Assembly (NCBI RefSeq): GCF_003614435.1
Contig: NZ_CP025546.1
Span: 4,712,001 to 4,776,000, forward strand
Reading direction: 5' to 3'
From: Mycobacterium paragordonae
GTDB taxonomy: Bacteria > Actinomycetota > Actinomycetes > Mycobacteriales > Mycobacteriaceae
DNA: 64,000 nt
The notes under the pieces were generated by a model. That model made no database searches. It was not told where the DNA came from and was given only the letters and a program-made list of their open reading frames with translations. Numbering within the stretch: position 1 is the stretch's first letter; each line of letters begins with the position of its first letter. Both the position numbers and the translations under genes were made by a program. Below are positions 38,139-46,725 of this stretch, piece by piece.

Positions 38139-38717
38139 TCAGCGAACTCCCGCCGGCACTTTGGCGACGTCTGTCGCCTTGGTCGTTCCGCGATCACGGC
38201 GTCGTGCTCGCAGTGCGTCGACCGACCACGGGCCGGGCCCGGCGATGAGCAGGAAAGTCACCGTCAACAACTGGGCGTACTCGGAGCGCACTTCGTGCAG
38301 CACCGCCCAGAACCCGGTCTGTGGCGGCACCGGAGGCAAGGGCAGCGGCGACACCCCGAGGAAGATGGTGATCTTGGTGGACAGGATCGCGACGATCATC
38401 TCCACGATGAACGGGAGGCTGATGAAGCGGGTGAACAAGCCCAGCAGCAACAGCACTCCCCCGCTGATCTCAAGCAGACCAACGAAATCAGCGCTCAGCT
38501 CGGGGAAGGGGATGCCGATCTTGGTGAAGCGCCCGACACCCTGGTTCGGGAACACGAACTTCAGAATCCCTTCCCACAGGAACACTCCGCCGGCCATCAG
38601 CCTGATCAGCAGGGTCGCCACCGGCGCGTCGGTCGGCGGATGGGCAAGCCAGTGCCACAGCTTCACCGGCAGGGCCGGTTGTTTGTACAAGGCCGGTTGT
38701 TTGTACAAGGTCGTCAC
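38139..38717 (-). CDS. DoxX family membrane protein
   Basis: A 192-aa protein with four predicted membrane helices: VATLLIRLMAGGVFLWEGILKF, FVGLLEISGGVLLLLGLFTRF, FIVEMIVAILSTKITIFLG and LLTVTFLLIAGPGP. This is the DoxX/SURF4-like pattern. Mycobacterial DoxX proteins are linked to membrane oxidoreductase complexes and redox or thiol homeostasis. The start is GTG 38717 with GGAGG upstream. The N-terminus has a duplicated LYKQPA caused by an 18-bp tandem repeat. It is convergent with the PE-hydrolase gene, and a link to the metallophore system is only positional. Confidence 0.85.
   Translation of the reverse strand: MTTLYKQPALYKQPALPVKLWHWLAHPPTDAPVATLLIRLMAGGVFLWEGILKFVFPNQGVGRFTKIGIPFPELSADFVGLLEISGGVLLLLGLFTRFISLPFIVEMIVAILSTKITIFLGVSPLPLPPVPPQTGFWAVLHEVRSEYAQLLTVTFLLIAGPGPWSVDALRARRRDRGTTKATDVAKVPAGVR
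38673..38708. repeat. 18-bp tandem repeat inside the doxX-like gene
   Basis: Two identical copies of GGCCGGTTGTTTGTACAA in direct tandem, duplicating six in-frame residues at the N-terminus of the DoxX-like protein. It probably arose by slippage and may vary in copy number between strains. Confidence 0.85.
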
Positions 38718-38930
38718 GGTGATCCTCCACGTTGATAAGCCCGCACTTCGCGGGTTCCACCCATCTGTAGGACCGGGGGTTACACCAGCCTTGCGGTAGT
38801 CGAAAAAGGTTTAGTAGGGCGGCCAAAACGGCCATTCCCTTCGCCAGAGAGTGCGGCGGCCGGTCCCGGGCGCCGGCTGGGTCCATGGTGGGGGGCGGTC
38901 CACATCGAGGCGGCAGCTGTCCAGGAAACC
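38718..38930. other. 213-bp divergent intergenic region
   Basis: Contains promoters of the doxX-like gene (minus) and monooxygenase (plus). A short inverted repeat CCCGC-ACTTC-GCGGG lies near 38741-38755. No shared metal-type element is seen and no gene is evident. Confidence 0.4.
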
Positions 38931-40298
38931 ATGGTCGTCGTGATCGGCGCCGGAATCACCGGAATCGGTGCGGCGTATTACTTGCGGGCCAACAACTTTC
39001 CTTACGTCGTCCTCGAGGCCGATGACGACGTCGGGGGTACCTGGTACACGCAACGCTGGCACGGCGCGCGCTGCGACTCCGACTTCGTCAAGTACTCCTA
39101 CAGCTTCAAGCCGTACTCATCGCCACGTTGTCTGGTGGAACGTGAAGAGATCCACCGGTACCTGCGGTCGGTGGTGGAGGAATTCTGCATCCTCGAGCAC
39201 ATCCGGTTCGGAACCCGCGTCATCACCGCGTCATTCGACACTGCTGAGCGCTGCTGGACCGTGCAGACCACCCGCGGTGCCTTCCGATCGAAGTTCCTGA
39301 TCAACGGCAACGGTTACTTCTCGCTGCCGCACAAACCGACGTTCCCGGGCGCCGAGACCTTCGCCGGCGAGATCGTGCACACCTTCGACCTGGACGCTGG
39401 ACGTACTTTTCCCTCCCAGCACGTGGTGCTGGTGGGCAGCGGATCGACCGCGGTCTGCGCCGCGCCCGCGCTGGCGGGGATCTCAGGGTCGCTCACCATG
39501 CTGCAACGATCACCTTCGTACATCTACGAGATCGACAACCGCGCTACAGTGCTCATGCGGCTGTGCCAGTACCTCTACGGCCGTGGCGTCGGGTTCCCGA
39601 TGCACGCCTTGCGTCGGTATCTGCAGGCACGCGACGACGCGATCTTCGTTGGATTCCGCTCTTTCCCCCGGGTGGCGCGCTGGTACTTCCGCAGGCACTG
39701 GCGCGGCACGGTCAGCCGGGCAGAACTCGAGGAGCACTTCACACCGTCCTACTCCCCTTGGGAGCAACGCATTCCGGTCGCCATCGGGTTCAAAGACGCC
39801 GTCCGCCGCGGTGCGGTACGGATGAAGACGGCGACGATCGAGCGCTTTACCGCTGACGCCATCGTCCTCGCCGGCGGTGAGGAACTCCGTGGCGACATCT
39901 GCATTCTCGCCACCGGGTTCCAGTTGGACTTCGTCCAGTTCGAGCTGCGGGTAGACGGCGTCGAGGTTGATACGGCAGGAATCAACTTCTACAAGGGCAT
40001 CATGATGGGCGGCGTCCCGAATTACTTCCAGCCCGTGGGCGTGTGGCACTCCGCCTGGACCCAGCGTTCGGAGACGTCCACCCGATTCGCCATGAAGATC
40101 ATGAAATTCATGGCTGTGCATGGCCTCGATCAGGTCGGCATCGAGCGCAGGGCGGTGCAGTACACACCCGCCATCACTCCCGAGTACCTGATGCGGGACC
40201 TGCCGAAGCTGCCGCGACTCTACGGCAGCTGGGAGCTTCCTTCGCTCGACAACCTCTTCCGCTACCGCTTCGCGCCGCAGAAGCTGAATTTCGAGTGA
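38931..40298 (+). CDS. FAD-dependent flavin monooxygenase (FMO/Baeyer-Villiger-like)
   Basis: A 455-aa flavoprotein. VVVIGAGITGIGAAYYL is the FAD GxGxxG site, DDVGGTWYTQRWHGARCDSD follows, FAGEIVHTFDL is close to the FxGxxxHTxxW fingerprint with Leu in place of Trp, and VVLVGSGSTAVCAAPAL is the NADPH site. It could oxygenate amines, thioethers or ketones. ATG 38931 starts directly at the FAD motif, so the N-terminus is short for the family; AGGA is 8 nt upstream. A near-paralogue is encoded convergently 13 bp away. It could tailor the NRPS product or belong to an unrelated detoxification pair. Confidence 0.85.
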   Translation: MVVVIGAGITGIGAAYYLRANNFPYVVLEADDDVGGTWYTQRWHGARCDSDFVKYSYSFKPYSSPRCLVEREEIHRYLRSVVEEFCILEHIRFGTRVITASFDTAERCWTVQTTRGAFRSKFLINGNGYFSLPHKPTFPGAETFAGEIVHTFDLDAGRTFPSQHVVLVGSGSTAVCAAPALAGISGSLTMLQRSPSYIYEIDNRATVLMRLCQYLYGRGVGFPMHALRRYLQARDDAIFVGFRSFPRVARWYFRRHWRGTVSRAELEEHFTPSYSPWEQRIPVAIGFKDAVRRGAVRMKTATIERFTADAIVLAGGEELRGDICILATGFQLDFVQFELRVDGVEVDTAGINFYKGIMMGGVPNYFQPVGVWHSAWTQRSETSTRFAMKIMKFMAVHGLDQVGIERRAVQYTPAITPEYLMRDLPKLPRLYGSWELPSLDNLFRYRFAPQKLNFE

Positions 40299-40311
40299 AG
40301 CCCGCTTCCGC

Positions 40312-41823
40312 TTACGCCGGAACAGCCTCGCGGCTGCGCACGTCGGCCGAACTGGTCAGCTTCAGGGCCGGGTCGACGACGCCGGCGTTGCGTAGCGACT
40401 TCACGTCGGTGTAGTAGCTCATCGACGTGAGCCACGGCTGACCTTCGCCCTGCCGCGGGAACTGGTGCACCGCGCGCTGGACGTAGCCGGCTCCGAAGTC
40501 GAGCAACGGTCGGGTGTCCATGTTCGGGTCGTCGAGCACGGGGCGCGCGGTGTCGAAACCGTTGGCGTCCATGTACGCCAGCAGCCGGCACAGGTGTTCG
40601 CAGAGCAGGCCCACCTTGAGCGTCCACGAGGAGTTGGTGTAGCCGATCGCGTACGCGAAGTTGGGCACGTCGGACAACATCATGCCCTTGTAGGCCACGT
40701 GGTCGGGCAGGTTGACCGGCGTCCCGTCGACCGTCAGTGAAATGCCGCCGAACGCTTGAAGGTTCAAACCCGTTGCGGTGACGATGATGTCGGCGTCGAG
40801 TTCCCGGCCGGATTCCAGCAGGATGCCGTTCTCGGTGAACGTCGCGATCCGGTCGGTCACCACCGACGCGCTCCCGTTCTTGATCGCCTTGAACAAGTCG
40901 GAGTCGGGCACCGCGCACAGCCGTTGATCCCACGGGTTGTAGCTCGGGCTGAAGTGCTCATCGACCGGGTAGTTCTCCGGAAGCTGCTTGGCGTTCAGAT
41001 ACCGGATCACCTTCCGGGCCACGGACGGATACCTCTGGCAGAACTCGAAGACCGCACGCTGCTGCAGGATGTTCTTGCGGCGAGCCAGGGCGTAACCGCG
41101 CTTGCCGCCGAACAATTTCTGCGCCGTGTTGGCGATGACGTCCTTCGACGGCACCGGCATGATGTAGGTCGGTGAGCGCTGCAGCATGGTGACGTGCCCG
41201 GCGCGTTCGGCCATCGCCGGCAACAGCGTCACAGCCGTGGCGCCGCTGCCGATGATGACCACCTTCTTGCCGGTGTAGTCCAGGTCCTCGGGCCACTGCT
41301 GAGGGTGCACGATCTGCCCGGTGAAACGCTCGCGGCCCTCGAAGTGCGGCGTATAGCCCTCGTCGTAGCGGTAGTAGCCGCCGGCACAGAACAACCAGTT
41401 GGCGCTGATCTGTGTCCGGGCGCCGGTGTCGGTCTGCTCGACGTCGACGACCCAGCGTGCGTCGGCGCTCGACCAGGCCGCACCGTGCACCTTGTGGTGG
41501 AACCGGATCTTGCGGTCGATGCCATTCTCGGCTGCCGTCTCGCGCAGGTAGGCCAGGATCTTGTCGGCGGTTGCGATGGCGTCCTCGTCGCGCCACGGCT
41601 TGAACTCGTAGCCGAAGGTGTGCAGGTCGGAGTCCGAACGAATTCCCGGGTAGCGGAACAGGTCCCAGGTACCGCCAGTGGCTGCGCGTGCCTCCAGGAT
41701 TGCGTAACTGCGCCCCGGGTGTTCGCGCTGCAGGTAGTACGCGGCGCCGATGCCGGAGATGCCGGCTCCGATGATGAGGACGTCGACGTGCTCGATGGCG
41801 GTGTCTACGGCTTTGTGAGACAT
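40312..41823 (-). CDS. flavin monooxygenase, MymA/EthA-like
   Basis: A 503-aa Baeyer-Villiger-type monooxygenase. VLIIGAGISGIGAAYYL binds FAD, GGTWDLFRYPGIRSDSD is typical of the EthA/MymA group, FTGQIVHPQQWP matches the BVMO fingerprint with Pro for Thr, and KVVIIGSGATAVTLLPA binds NADPH. ATG 41823 follows CAGGAGCC; the longer frame to 41928 enters the promoter region. M. tuberculosis relatives are EthA (Rv3854c), MymA (Rv3083) and Rv0565c, which activate ethionamide-type prodrugs. It is divergent from a PucR-type regulator that probably controls it. Confidence 0.9.
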   Translation of the reverse strand: MSHKAVDTAIEHVDVLIIGAGISGIGAAYYLQREHPGRSYAILEARAATGGTWDLFRYPGIRSDSDLHTFGYEFKPWRDEDAIATADKILAYLRETAAENGIDRKIRFHHKVHGAAWSSADARWVVDVEQTDTGARTQISANWLFCAGGYYRYDEGYTPHFEGRERFTGQIVHPQQWPEDLDYTGKKVVIIGSGATAVTLLPAMAERAGHVTMLQRSPTYIMPVPSKDVIANTAQKLFGGKRGYALARRKNILQQRAVFEFCQRYPSVARKVIRYLNAKQLPENYPVDEHFSPSYNPWDQRLCAVPDSDLFKAIKNGSASVVTDRIATFTENGILLESGRELDADIIVTATGLNLQAFGGISLTVDGTPVNLPDHVAYKGMMLSDVPNFAYAIGYTNSSWTLKVGLLCEHLCRLLAYMDANGFDTARPVLDDPNMDTRPLLDFGAGYVQRAVHQFPRQGEGQPWLTSMSYYTDVKSLRNAGVVDPALKLTSSADVRSREAVPA

Positions 41824-41844
41824 GAGCGTGGCTCCTGACGCGGG

Positions 41845-41860
41845 TGAACTGATGTGTTCA
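41845..41860. promoter_or_regulatory. inverted repeat before the MymA-like gene
   Basis: TGAAC-N6-GTTCA, 22-37 bp upstream of the ATG at 41823. A possible operator, either for the adjacent PucR-type protein or for another regulator. Confidence 0.3.
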
Positions 41861-41917
41861 TCGTGGCGATCCCGGATGCCCAATCCAAGATAAGATCTGC
41901 CCAATTCACCTGATCCG

Positions 41918-41936
41918 GTGGTGCACATTGCACCAC
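41918..41936. promoter_or_regulatory. perfect palindrome before the PucR-type gene
   Basis: GTGGTGCA-CAT-TGCACCAC is a perfect 8-3-8 inverted repeat ending 17 bp before the regulator ATG. The position suggests autorepression and control of the divergent monooxygenase. Confidence 0.5.
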
Positions 41937-41953
41937 TAAATTACTGTGGCTAA

Positions 41954-43162
41954 ATGTCTTGGAAACGTCCGTCGGAGCCGGTCAGGGAGCTGATTCGGCA
42001 ATGCGCGCAGATCACCGTCAATCCGCGCGCGGAGTGGCTGGAAGAACTCGACGCCGAGGTGCTCGCGGCCAGCCCCGCCATTGCCGCCGACCCGGAACTC
42101 GCCGCCGCCGTCAGCCTCAGCAATCGGGCGAACCTGTACTTTTGGGGGGCGGCCAACGTCCGCGATCCGGGAGCGCCGGTGCCGCCCAACACCGGGCCCG
42201 AACCGATGAGCATCGCGCGCGAAGTGGCACGTCGCGGGCTCACCGCTTTCACCCTCGACGCCTATCGGGTGGGCGAGGCCGTGGCCTGGCGCCGGTTGAT
42301 GGAGATCGCCTTCGAGCTGACCTCGGACCCCGCTGAACTGCATGAGCTACTGGACGTGTGCTCCCGGTCGATCAGCGCGTTCATCGACGGCACGCTGGCG
42401 GGGATCGCCACCCAGATCGACCAGGAACTCGACGACCTGACCCGCGGGACCCACGCCGAACGGCGCGAAACCGTGGCGCTGATCCTCGACGGCGCCCCCA
42501 TCACCCGCAAAAGGGCCGAAGCACGCCTGGGTTACGCCCTAACCGGTCCCCATACCGCGGCAATCATCTGGAGCGACGACCCGGCCGGTGACATGGGCCG
42601 GCTGGATGCGGCCGCCGAGGCACTCGGACAAGCCGCCCGGGTGCGGCCGCTGACCATCCTCGCCAGCACCGCGACGCGTTGGGTGTGGGTGCCGGGCAAG
42701 TCTATAAACACTGTGGCCCTTGGCAGTTCGATCGAGTCCATGCCCGACATACGGGTCGCGATCGGGCCGTGCGCCGAGGGTATCGACGGGTTTCGGCGCA
42801 GTCATTTCGACGCCATCACCACTCAACAGATGATGGCGCGTCTGCAATCGCCGCAGCGCGTCGCGTTTTTCGCCGACGTGGAACTGGTGGCGCTGATCAC
42901 CGGCGACACCGACCGCGCCACCGAATTCGTCCATCACGCGCTGGGTGAGCTGGAAGGAGCGGGCAGCGAACTACAGGAATATGTGCGGGTTTTCGTCGAC
43001 GAACAGTGCAACGCCTCCCGCGCGGCGGCGCGGTTGTTCACCCACCGCAACACCTTGCTGCGCCGCCTGGCCCGCGCCGATGAGCTGCTGCCCCGGCCGC
43101 TGGCCGAGCGCAGTGTCAACGTGGCCGTCGCGTTGGAAGTGCTGCGCTGGCGCGGCAAGTAG
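41954..43162 (+). CDS. PucR/CdaR-family transcriptional regulator
   Basis: A 402-aa regulator. The C-terminus, LQEYVRVFVDEQCNASRAAARLFTHRNTLLRRLARADELLPRPL, is the PucR-type helix-turn-helix (HTH_30) domain. The central region with AAIIWSDDPAGDMGRLDAAAEAL and DIRVAIGPCAEGIDGFRRSH fits the GGDEF-like sensory fold found in this family, without catalytic residues. The N-terminal part resembles RsbRD-like segments in actinobacterial PucR proteins. Divergent from the MymA-like monooxygenase with a strong palindrome between them, so it is the likely regulator. The ligand is unknown. Confidence 0.85.
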   Translation: MSWKRPSEPVRELIRQCAQITVNPRAEWLEELDAEVLAASPAIAADPELAAAVSLSNRANLYFWGAANVRDPGAPVPPNTGPEPMSIAREVARRGLTAFTLDAYRVGEAVAWRRLMEIAFELTSDPAELHELLDVCSRSISAFIDGTLAGIATQIDQELDDLTRGTHAERRETVALILDGAPITRKRAEARLGYALTGPHTAAIIWSDDPAGDMGRLDAAAEALGQAARVRPLTILASTATRWVWVPGKSINTVALGSSIESMPDIRVAIGPCAEGIDGFRRSHFDAITTQQMMARLQSPQRVAFFADVELVALITGDTDRATEFVHHALGELEGAGSELQEYVRVFVDEQCNASRAAARLFTHRNTLLRRLARADELLPRPLAERSVNVAVALEVLRWRGK

Positions 43163-43243
43163 CGGGTTCGCCTCGGCGCGAACTTTAATGAATTTCGCGA
43201 ATCCCCTGCGGGCGCAGGCTTGAGCCGTTAGTGTTCATTTCAA

Positions 43244-43277
43244 GGTCGGGGGACCTAAGCTCTGGGGTCGGGGGACC
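43244..43277. repeat. two 12-bp copies of GGTCGGGGGACC, 22 bp apart
   Basis: Identical copies at 43244-43255 and 43266-43277, each itself nearly palindromic, lie 101-134 bp before the membrane protein gene. Spacing of about two helical turns suggests a protein-binding site. TGTTC before and GAACA after the pair form an outer inverted repeat. Confidence 0.5.
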
Positions 43278-43377
43278 CTAAAATTCAAGAACATTCAGCG
43301 GGGTGGACCGCCATCTGCTGCAATGACGATCACTCCTTCAGGCCCGTAATCGGGCCGCGCAGTGGGATGATGGCAAC

Positions 43378-44526
43378 GTGGCTGACGGCGAAACACCTTC
43401 TGACAGCTCCGGCGCGCCCGGGCAATCGGACCCTGCCGGGCAACGGCCCGCCCCAGCGGCGGCACCCGCTCCGCCCGGGGTAGCGGTCGCGGCCGGGACC
43501 GAAAAGACCACGTGGAAAACGCTGTTCGCCGCGCTGCCGGGACACCTCGCCAGCGGGCTGACTCACCTCAGCCGGTGGCTGTCGCACCTGGGTGGGTGGT
43601 TGGCCGGGCTGGGCAGGCGCCTCGCGCGGCTCAGTGAGATCAAACCGACTCCGCTGCAGAAGCTGGCCCTCCTCTCCGGATTCGCCGCACTGAGCATCTT
43701 CGGAGCCCTTGCGTTCCCGGCCAATCCCATCGGTCAAGCGTGCGTCATCGCTTTCGTCCCGGGACTCTGCATCGCTATCGGCATCTTCGGAACGCGTTGG
43801 TACGCCGGGCAAAAGATCGATCAGCACCTGTGGAAAACCATGCAGAACGCGGTTCACACCACCCAACAGTTGCGCCGATCGCTCCAGTATGTGGATGACC
43901 GGCTTTCGGCAGCGCGGACCCACCTCGACAGCGGCAGTGATGACGGCGTGCTGATCGAGGTGGTGCGAGCCAAAACCGCCACGGAAATATCGGTGGGCGT
44001 CACCGAGTCCGCGTCACAACAGTGGGGGCGCACACTGCCGGCCGGGGCGGTCGACCTGAGCCGGCCGATCAGCGGCAGCGTTGCCCGCGTGGAAGATCAG
44101 CACACCCTGATCATCAATCGCGGGTCAGCGCACGGCGCAGAGCCCGATATGGTCTTCGCGGTGCTGGCGAACGCGGGCGAGCCGATCGTCGATCCCGAAA
44201 CGGGCGAGGTGATCGGAGAGCTGCCGACCGAGAAGCTGCGCGTCAAAGTGGTTGAGGTGCAACCAAAGTACTCGCGTGCCGTGACGTTTCGGACGTTCGC
44301 TCCCGAACAGGTTCAGTATCCGGCCCTGACTAGCTCGGCCCGGGCCGGCTCAGACGTCGGCGCTCTTGATTTCATCGACGAATCGATCAGCAGGATGCTG
44401 GAAGCCGAGCTGGCGGAGCCCGCACGCGAGAAGATCGCCAACGCGAGGTCCGCAGTGCACAGTGGCGTGCCCGCCCGCCCACAAGCCAACATCGACATCG
44501 GCGATCGCGTTCAACAAGTCGGTTAG
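43378..44526 (+). CDS. unknown membrane-anchored protein
   Basis: A 382-aa protein I do not recognise. A Pro/Ala-rich N-terminus of about 45 residues leads to an amphipathic stretch with repeated [22 protein letters not shown], then two membrane helices ([20 protein letters not shown] and [17 protein letters not shown]). A soluble region follows, with [29 protein letters not shown] and [23 protein letters not shown]. The latter resembles beta-rich domains seen after FlgT/CsgG-like proteins, but this is weak. The GTG start at 43378 is the only upstream choice near the helices. Its stop overlaps the stop of the convergent cyclase gene by 4 nt. Confidence 0.7.
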   Translation: MADGETPSDSSGAPGQSDPAGQRPAPAAAPAPPGVAVAAGTEKTTWKTLFAALPGHLASGLTHLSRWLSHLGGWLAGLGRRLARLSEIKPTPLQKLALLSGFAALSIFGALAFPANPIGQACVIAFVPGLCIAIGIFGTRWYAGQKIDQHLWKTMQNAVHTTQQLRRSLQYVDDRLSAARTHLDSGSDDGVLIEVVRAKTATEISVGVTESASQQWGRTLPAGAVDLSRPISGSVARVEDQHTLIINRGSAHGAEPDMVFAVLANAGEPIVDPETGEVIGELPTEKLRVKVVEVQPKYSRAVTFRTFAPEQVQYPALTSSARAGSDVGALDFIDESISRMLEAELAEPAREKIANARSAVHSGVPARPQANIDIGDRVQQVG

Positions 44527-45329
44527 GCGGTCAGGACCGGGTAGACCTCATGGCTGCCGCGGAACCCTTTGAGCTCGACTTCCCGTGGGGTGCCGAGCGC
44601 GATGTCGGATGCTGCCGAGATCGCCTGCTGAACGGTATCGCTCACCAGGATCTCGCCACCGCCGGCCTGGCCCGCCACCCGGGCCGCCATAGCCACGCTG
44701 CGGCCGAACAGGTCGTCGCCCCGCCGTACCGATTCACCCATATGCAGGCCGATGCGCACCCGGATGTGGTCCCAGCGCTCCGGGTCGGATTGAAGCGCGC
44801 GCTGAATCGCGATGCTGCAGCGGACAGCCTTGGCCGGATCCGGGAAGGCAATCATGAAGCCATCGCCCTGCGTCTTCACCACGTGACCGCCGCAGTCCTC
44901 GACGTGCTTGTAGATCAGCTTGTTGTGCCGTTCGAGAAGCTTCACCCAGCCGCGGTCGCCCAGTTCCTCGTTGAGCTCGGTCGATCCTTCGATGTCGGAG
45001 AAGGCGATCACGACGATGCCGTCGGCGGTCATTCTGGCTAGATCGGGACGCTCGACCCGGGCCCAGCCAGCAAGGTCTTCGACCGAATTCCGAACGGTTG
45101 CACCGATTCCTTTGTTGATGAGCGAATCGGTGGTCCGCCACACGGTCCTGATCGCGAGCGGGGCGACGCCCGGCCGTCGCCGACGGCCCGGCCTGTTCTG
45201 CCGGATCCGCTCCAAAGCACCCCGAGCGCCACTGAGCTGCTTCCGCGACACCACGAGCACCACGAATAGCGCGATGAGCCCGGCGAATTCACCGACAGCG
45301 ACGAGTGCCCACAGGACGGTGGCGCTCAC
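44523..45329 (-). CDS. membrane-anchored class III adenylate/guanylate cyclase
   Basis: A 268-aa protein. One N-terminal helix ([22 protein letters not shown]) and a basic linker lead to a class III cyclase domain. [20 protein letters not shown] holds the first metal Asp, [20 protein letters not shown] the second Asp and a substrate-type Lys, and [22 protein letters not shown] the conserved R-VN-like end. Metal ligands appear intact, so it should be active. Its start overlaps the stop of the citE-like gene by 4 nt, so it is co-transcribed with the acyl-CoA catabolic operon. cAMP versus cGMP is not decided, though the Lys favours cAMP. Confidence 0.87.
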   Translation of the reverse strand: MSATVLWALVAVGEFAGLIALFVVLVVSRKQLSGARGALERIRQNRPGRRRRPGVAPLAIRTVWRTTDSLINKGIGATVRNSVEDLAGWARVERPDLARMTADGIVVIAFSDIEGSTELNEELGDRGWVKLLERHNKLIYKHVEDCGGHVVKTQGDGFMIAFPDPAKAVRCSIAIQRALQSDPERWDHIRVRIGLHMGESVRRGDDLFGRSVAMAARVAGQAGGGEILVSDTVQQAISAASDIALGTPREVELKGFRGSHEVYPVLTA

Positions 45330-46147
45330 TCCGGTGCGGACTCCCCCGCCCGGCGCAGCATCGCTTCGGCGTGCCGCAGTACCGGGGAATCGACCATCTG
45401 TCCCTCGAACGCGAACACGCCGCGCTCAGTCCTGGCCGCGCTCAACACCCGGCGCGCCCAGTCCAGGGTTTCGTCGCTGGGCCGGTACGCCTTGCGGACC
45501 ACGTCAACCTGACTGGGGTGGATGCAGACGGTGACGTCGAAACCGACCGCCACGGCGTCGACTGCCTCCGTCTGCAACCCCTCGATGTCACGGATGTCGA
45601 GGTGCACGGCATCGAGCGCGAGACGACCAAAAGCACTGGCCGCCAACAGGATCGTCGAACGCACGTGCCGCGCCACATCGCGGTAGGTGCCGTCCGCGCG
45701 CCGGCTGGAGCTGCCGCCGAGGGTGGCAATCAGGTCCTCGGCCCCCCACATCATCCCGACGGTGCGCTCGGCGGCGGCGATCTCGGCAGCGAACAACGCC
45801 CCTCGCGCCGTCTCGACCAGAGCGATGACATCCCGCGGCGCGAGAGCCGCCACCTGAGCGGCCGACTCGGTCTTGGGCAGCATCACCGTGGTGTACGCGG
45901 TGTCGGCTAGTGCCTCGAGGTCGCGGGCCTGGTCGTCGGTGCCGGCCGCGTTGATCCGCACCACCGTGCGCGCGGGGTCCAACGGGTTGTCCCGCAGCGC
46001 CCGGCGGGCGGCGTCCTTCTCCGGCGCCGCAACTCCGTCTTCCAGGTCGAGGATGACCACGTCGGCGGCCGCCGCGGCCTTGGTGAAACGCTCAGGACGA
46101 TCCGCCGGGCAGAACAACCATCCCGGACCCGCGTCCCGCAGGCTCAT
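45326..46147 (-). CDS. citE: CitE-like acyl-CoA lyase (Rv2498c homologue)
   Basis: A 273-aa HpcH/HpaI-CitE TIM-barrel protein. [29 protein letters not shown] is the family start with the metal-binding Glu-Asp; [33 protein letters not shown] and [14 protein letters not shown] follow in the usual order. It has no citrate lyase partner subunits. M. tuberculosis Rv2498c has been described as a beta-hydroxyacyl-CoA lyase in leucine-related metabolism (from memory). It overlaps its neighbours by 4 nt on both sides within the catabolic operon. Confidence 0.93.
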   Translation of the reverse strand: MSLRDAGPGWLFCPADRPERFTKAAAAADVVILDLEDGVAAPEKDAARRALRDNPLDPARTVVRINAAGTDDQARDLEALADTAYTTVMLPKTESAAQVAALAPRDVIALVETARGALFAAEIAAAERTVGMMWGAEDLIATLGGSSSRRADGTYRDVARHVRSTILLAASAFGRLALDAVHLDIRDIEGLQTEAVDAVAVGFDVTVCIHPSQVDVVRKAYRPSDETLDWARRVLSAARTERGVFAFEGQMVDSPVLRHAEAMLRRAGESAPE

Positions 46148-46725
46148 GACGCGTCCTTCGCGGGGCGCTTCTGCACCAGCGTGGTGCGCACCGCTTTTGC
46201 CACCACGTCACCGTGCTGATTGCGTCCGGTGTGCTCCAGGGTGACGATGCCTTCGCCGGGGCGGCTTTTCGACTCCCGCTTGTTGGTGCACACGGTCTCG
46301 GCATAGAGGGTGTCGCCGTGGAACATCGGCTTGGGGAAGGACACTTCGGAGAAGCCGAGGTTGGCGACGATGGTGCCCAGCGTCAGCTGCGCAACCGACA
46401 GCCCGACCAGCGTGGACAGCGTGAACATCGAATTCACCAGCCGCTCGCCGCGAAAGCCCGGCTGCTCGGCGGCCCACGCCGCGTCCAGATGCAGTGACTG
46501 GGTGTTCATGGTGAGCGTGGTGAACAGCACGTTGTCGGCCTCGGTGACGGTGCGGCCCGGCCGGTGCAGGTAGGCGGTGCCGACCTCGAACTCCTCGAAC
46601 CACAGGCCGCGCTGGACCACTCGCCTTCCCGCTTCCCCCGCCGACTCGCCGACTGTGGAATCTGCGACGCGACTCGCCGATGCAGCGTCGCCGGATTCAC
46701 TCTCGGCGGGTGTCTCCGCCGTCAC
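46144..46725 (-). CDS. MaoC-like enoyl-CoA hydratase (Rv2499c homologue)
   Basis: A 193-aa single hot-dog-fold protein. [29 protein letters not shown] and [25 protein letters not shown] contain the MaoC hydratase motif with the catalytic Asp/His region, then [13 protein letters not shown]. It should hydrate an alpha,beta-unsaturated acyl-CoA produced by the FadE19-like enzyme before lysis by the CitE-like lyase. GTG 46725 overlaps the fadE19 stop by 4 nt; the frame open to 47547 runs antisense-like through fadE19 and is rejected. The N-terminal 30 residues are Ser/Ala/Glu-rich and variable-looking. Confidence 0.9.
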   Translation of the reverse strand: MTAETPAESESGDAASASRVADSTVGESAGEAGRRVVQRGLWFEEFEVGTAYLHRPGRTVTEADNVLFTTLTMNTQSLHLDAAWAAEQPGFRGERLVNSMFTLSTLVGLSVAQLTLGTIVANLGFSEVSFPKPMFHGDTLYAETVCTNKRESKSRPGEGIVTLEHTGRNQHGDVVAKAVRTTLVQKRPAKDAS

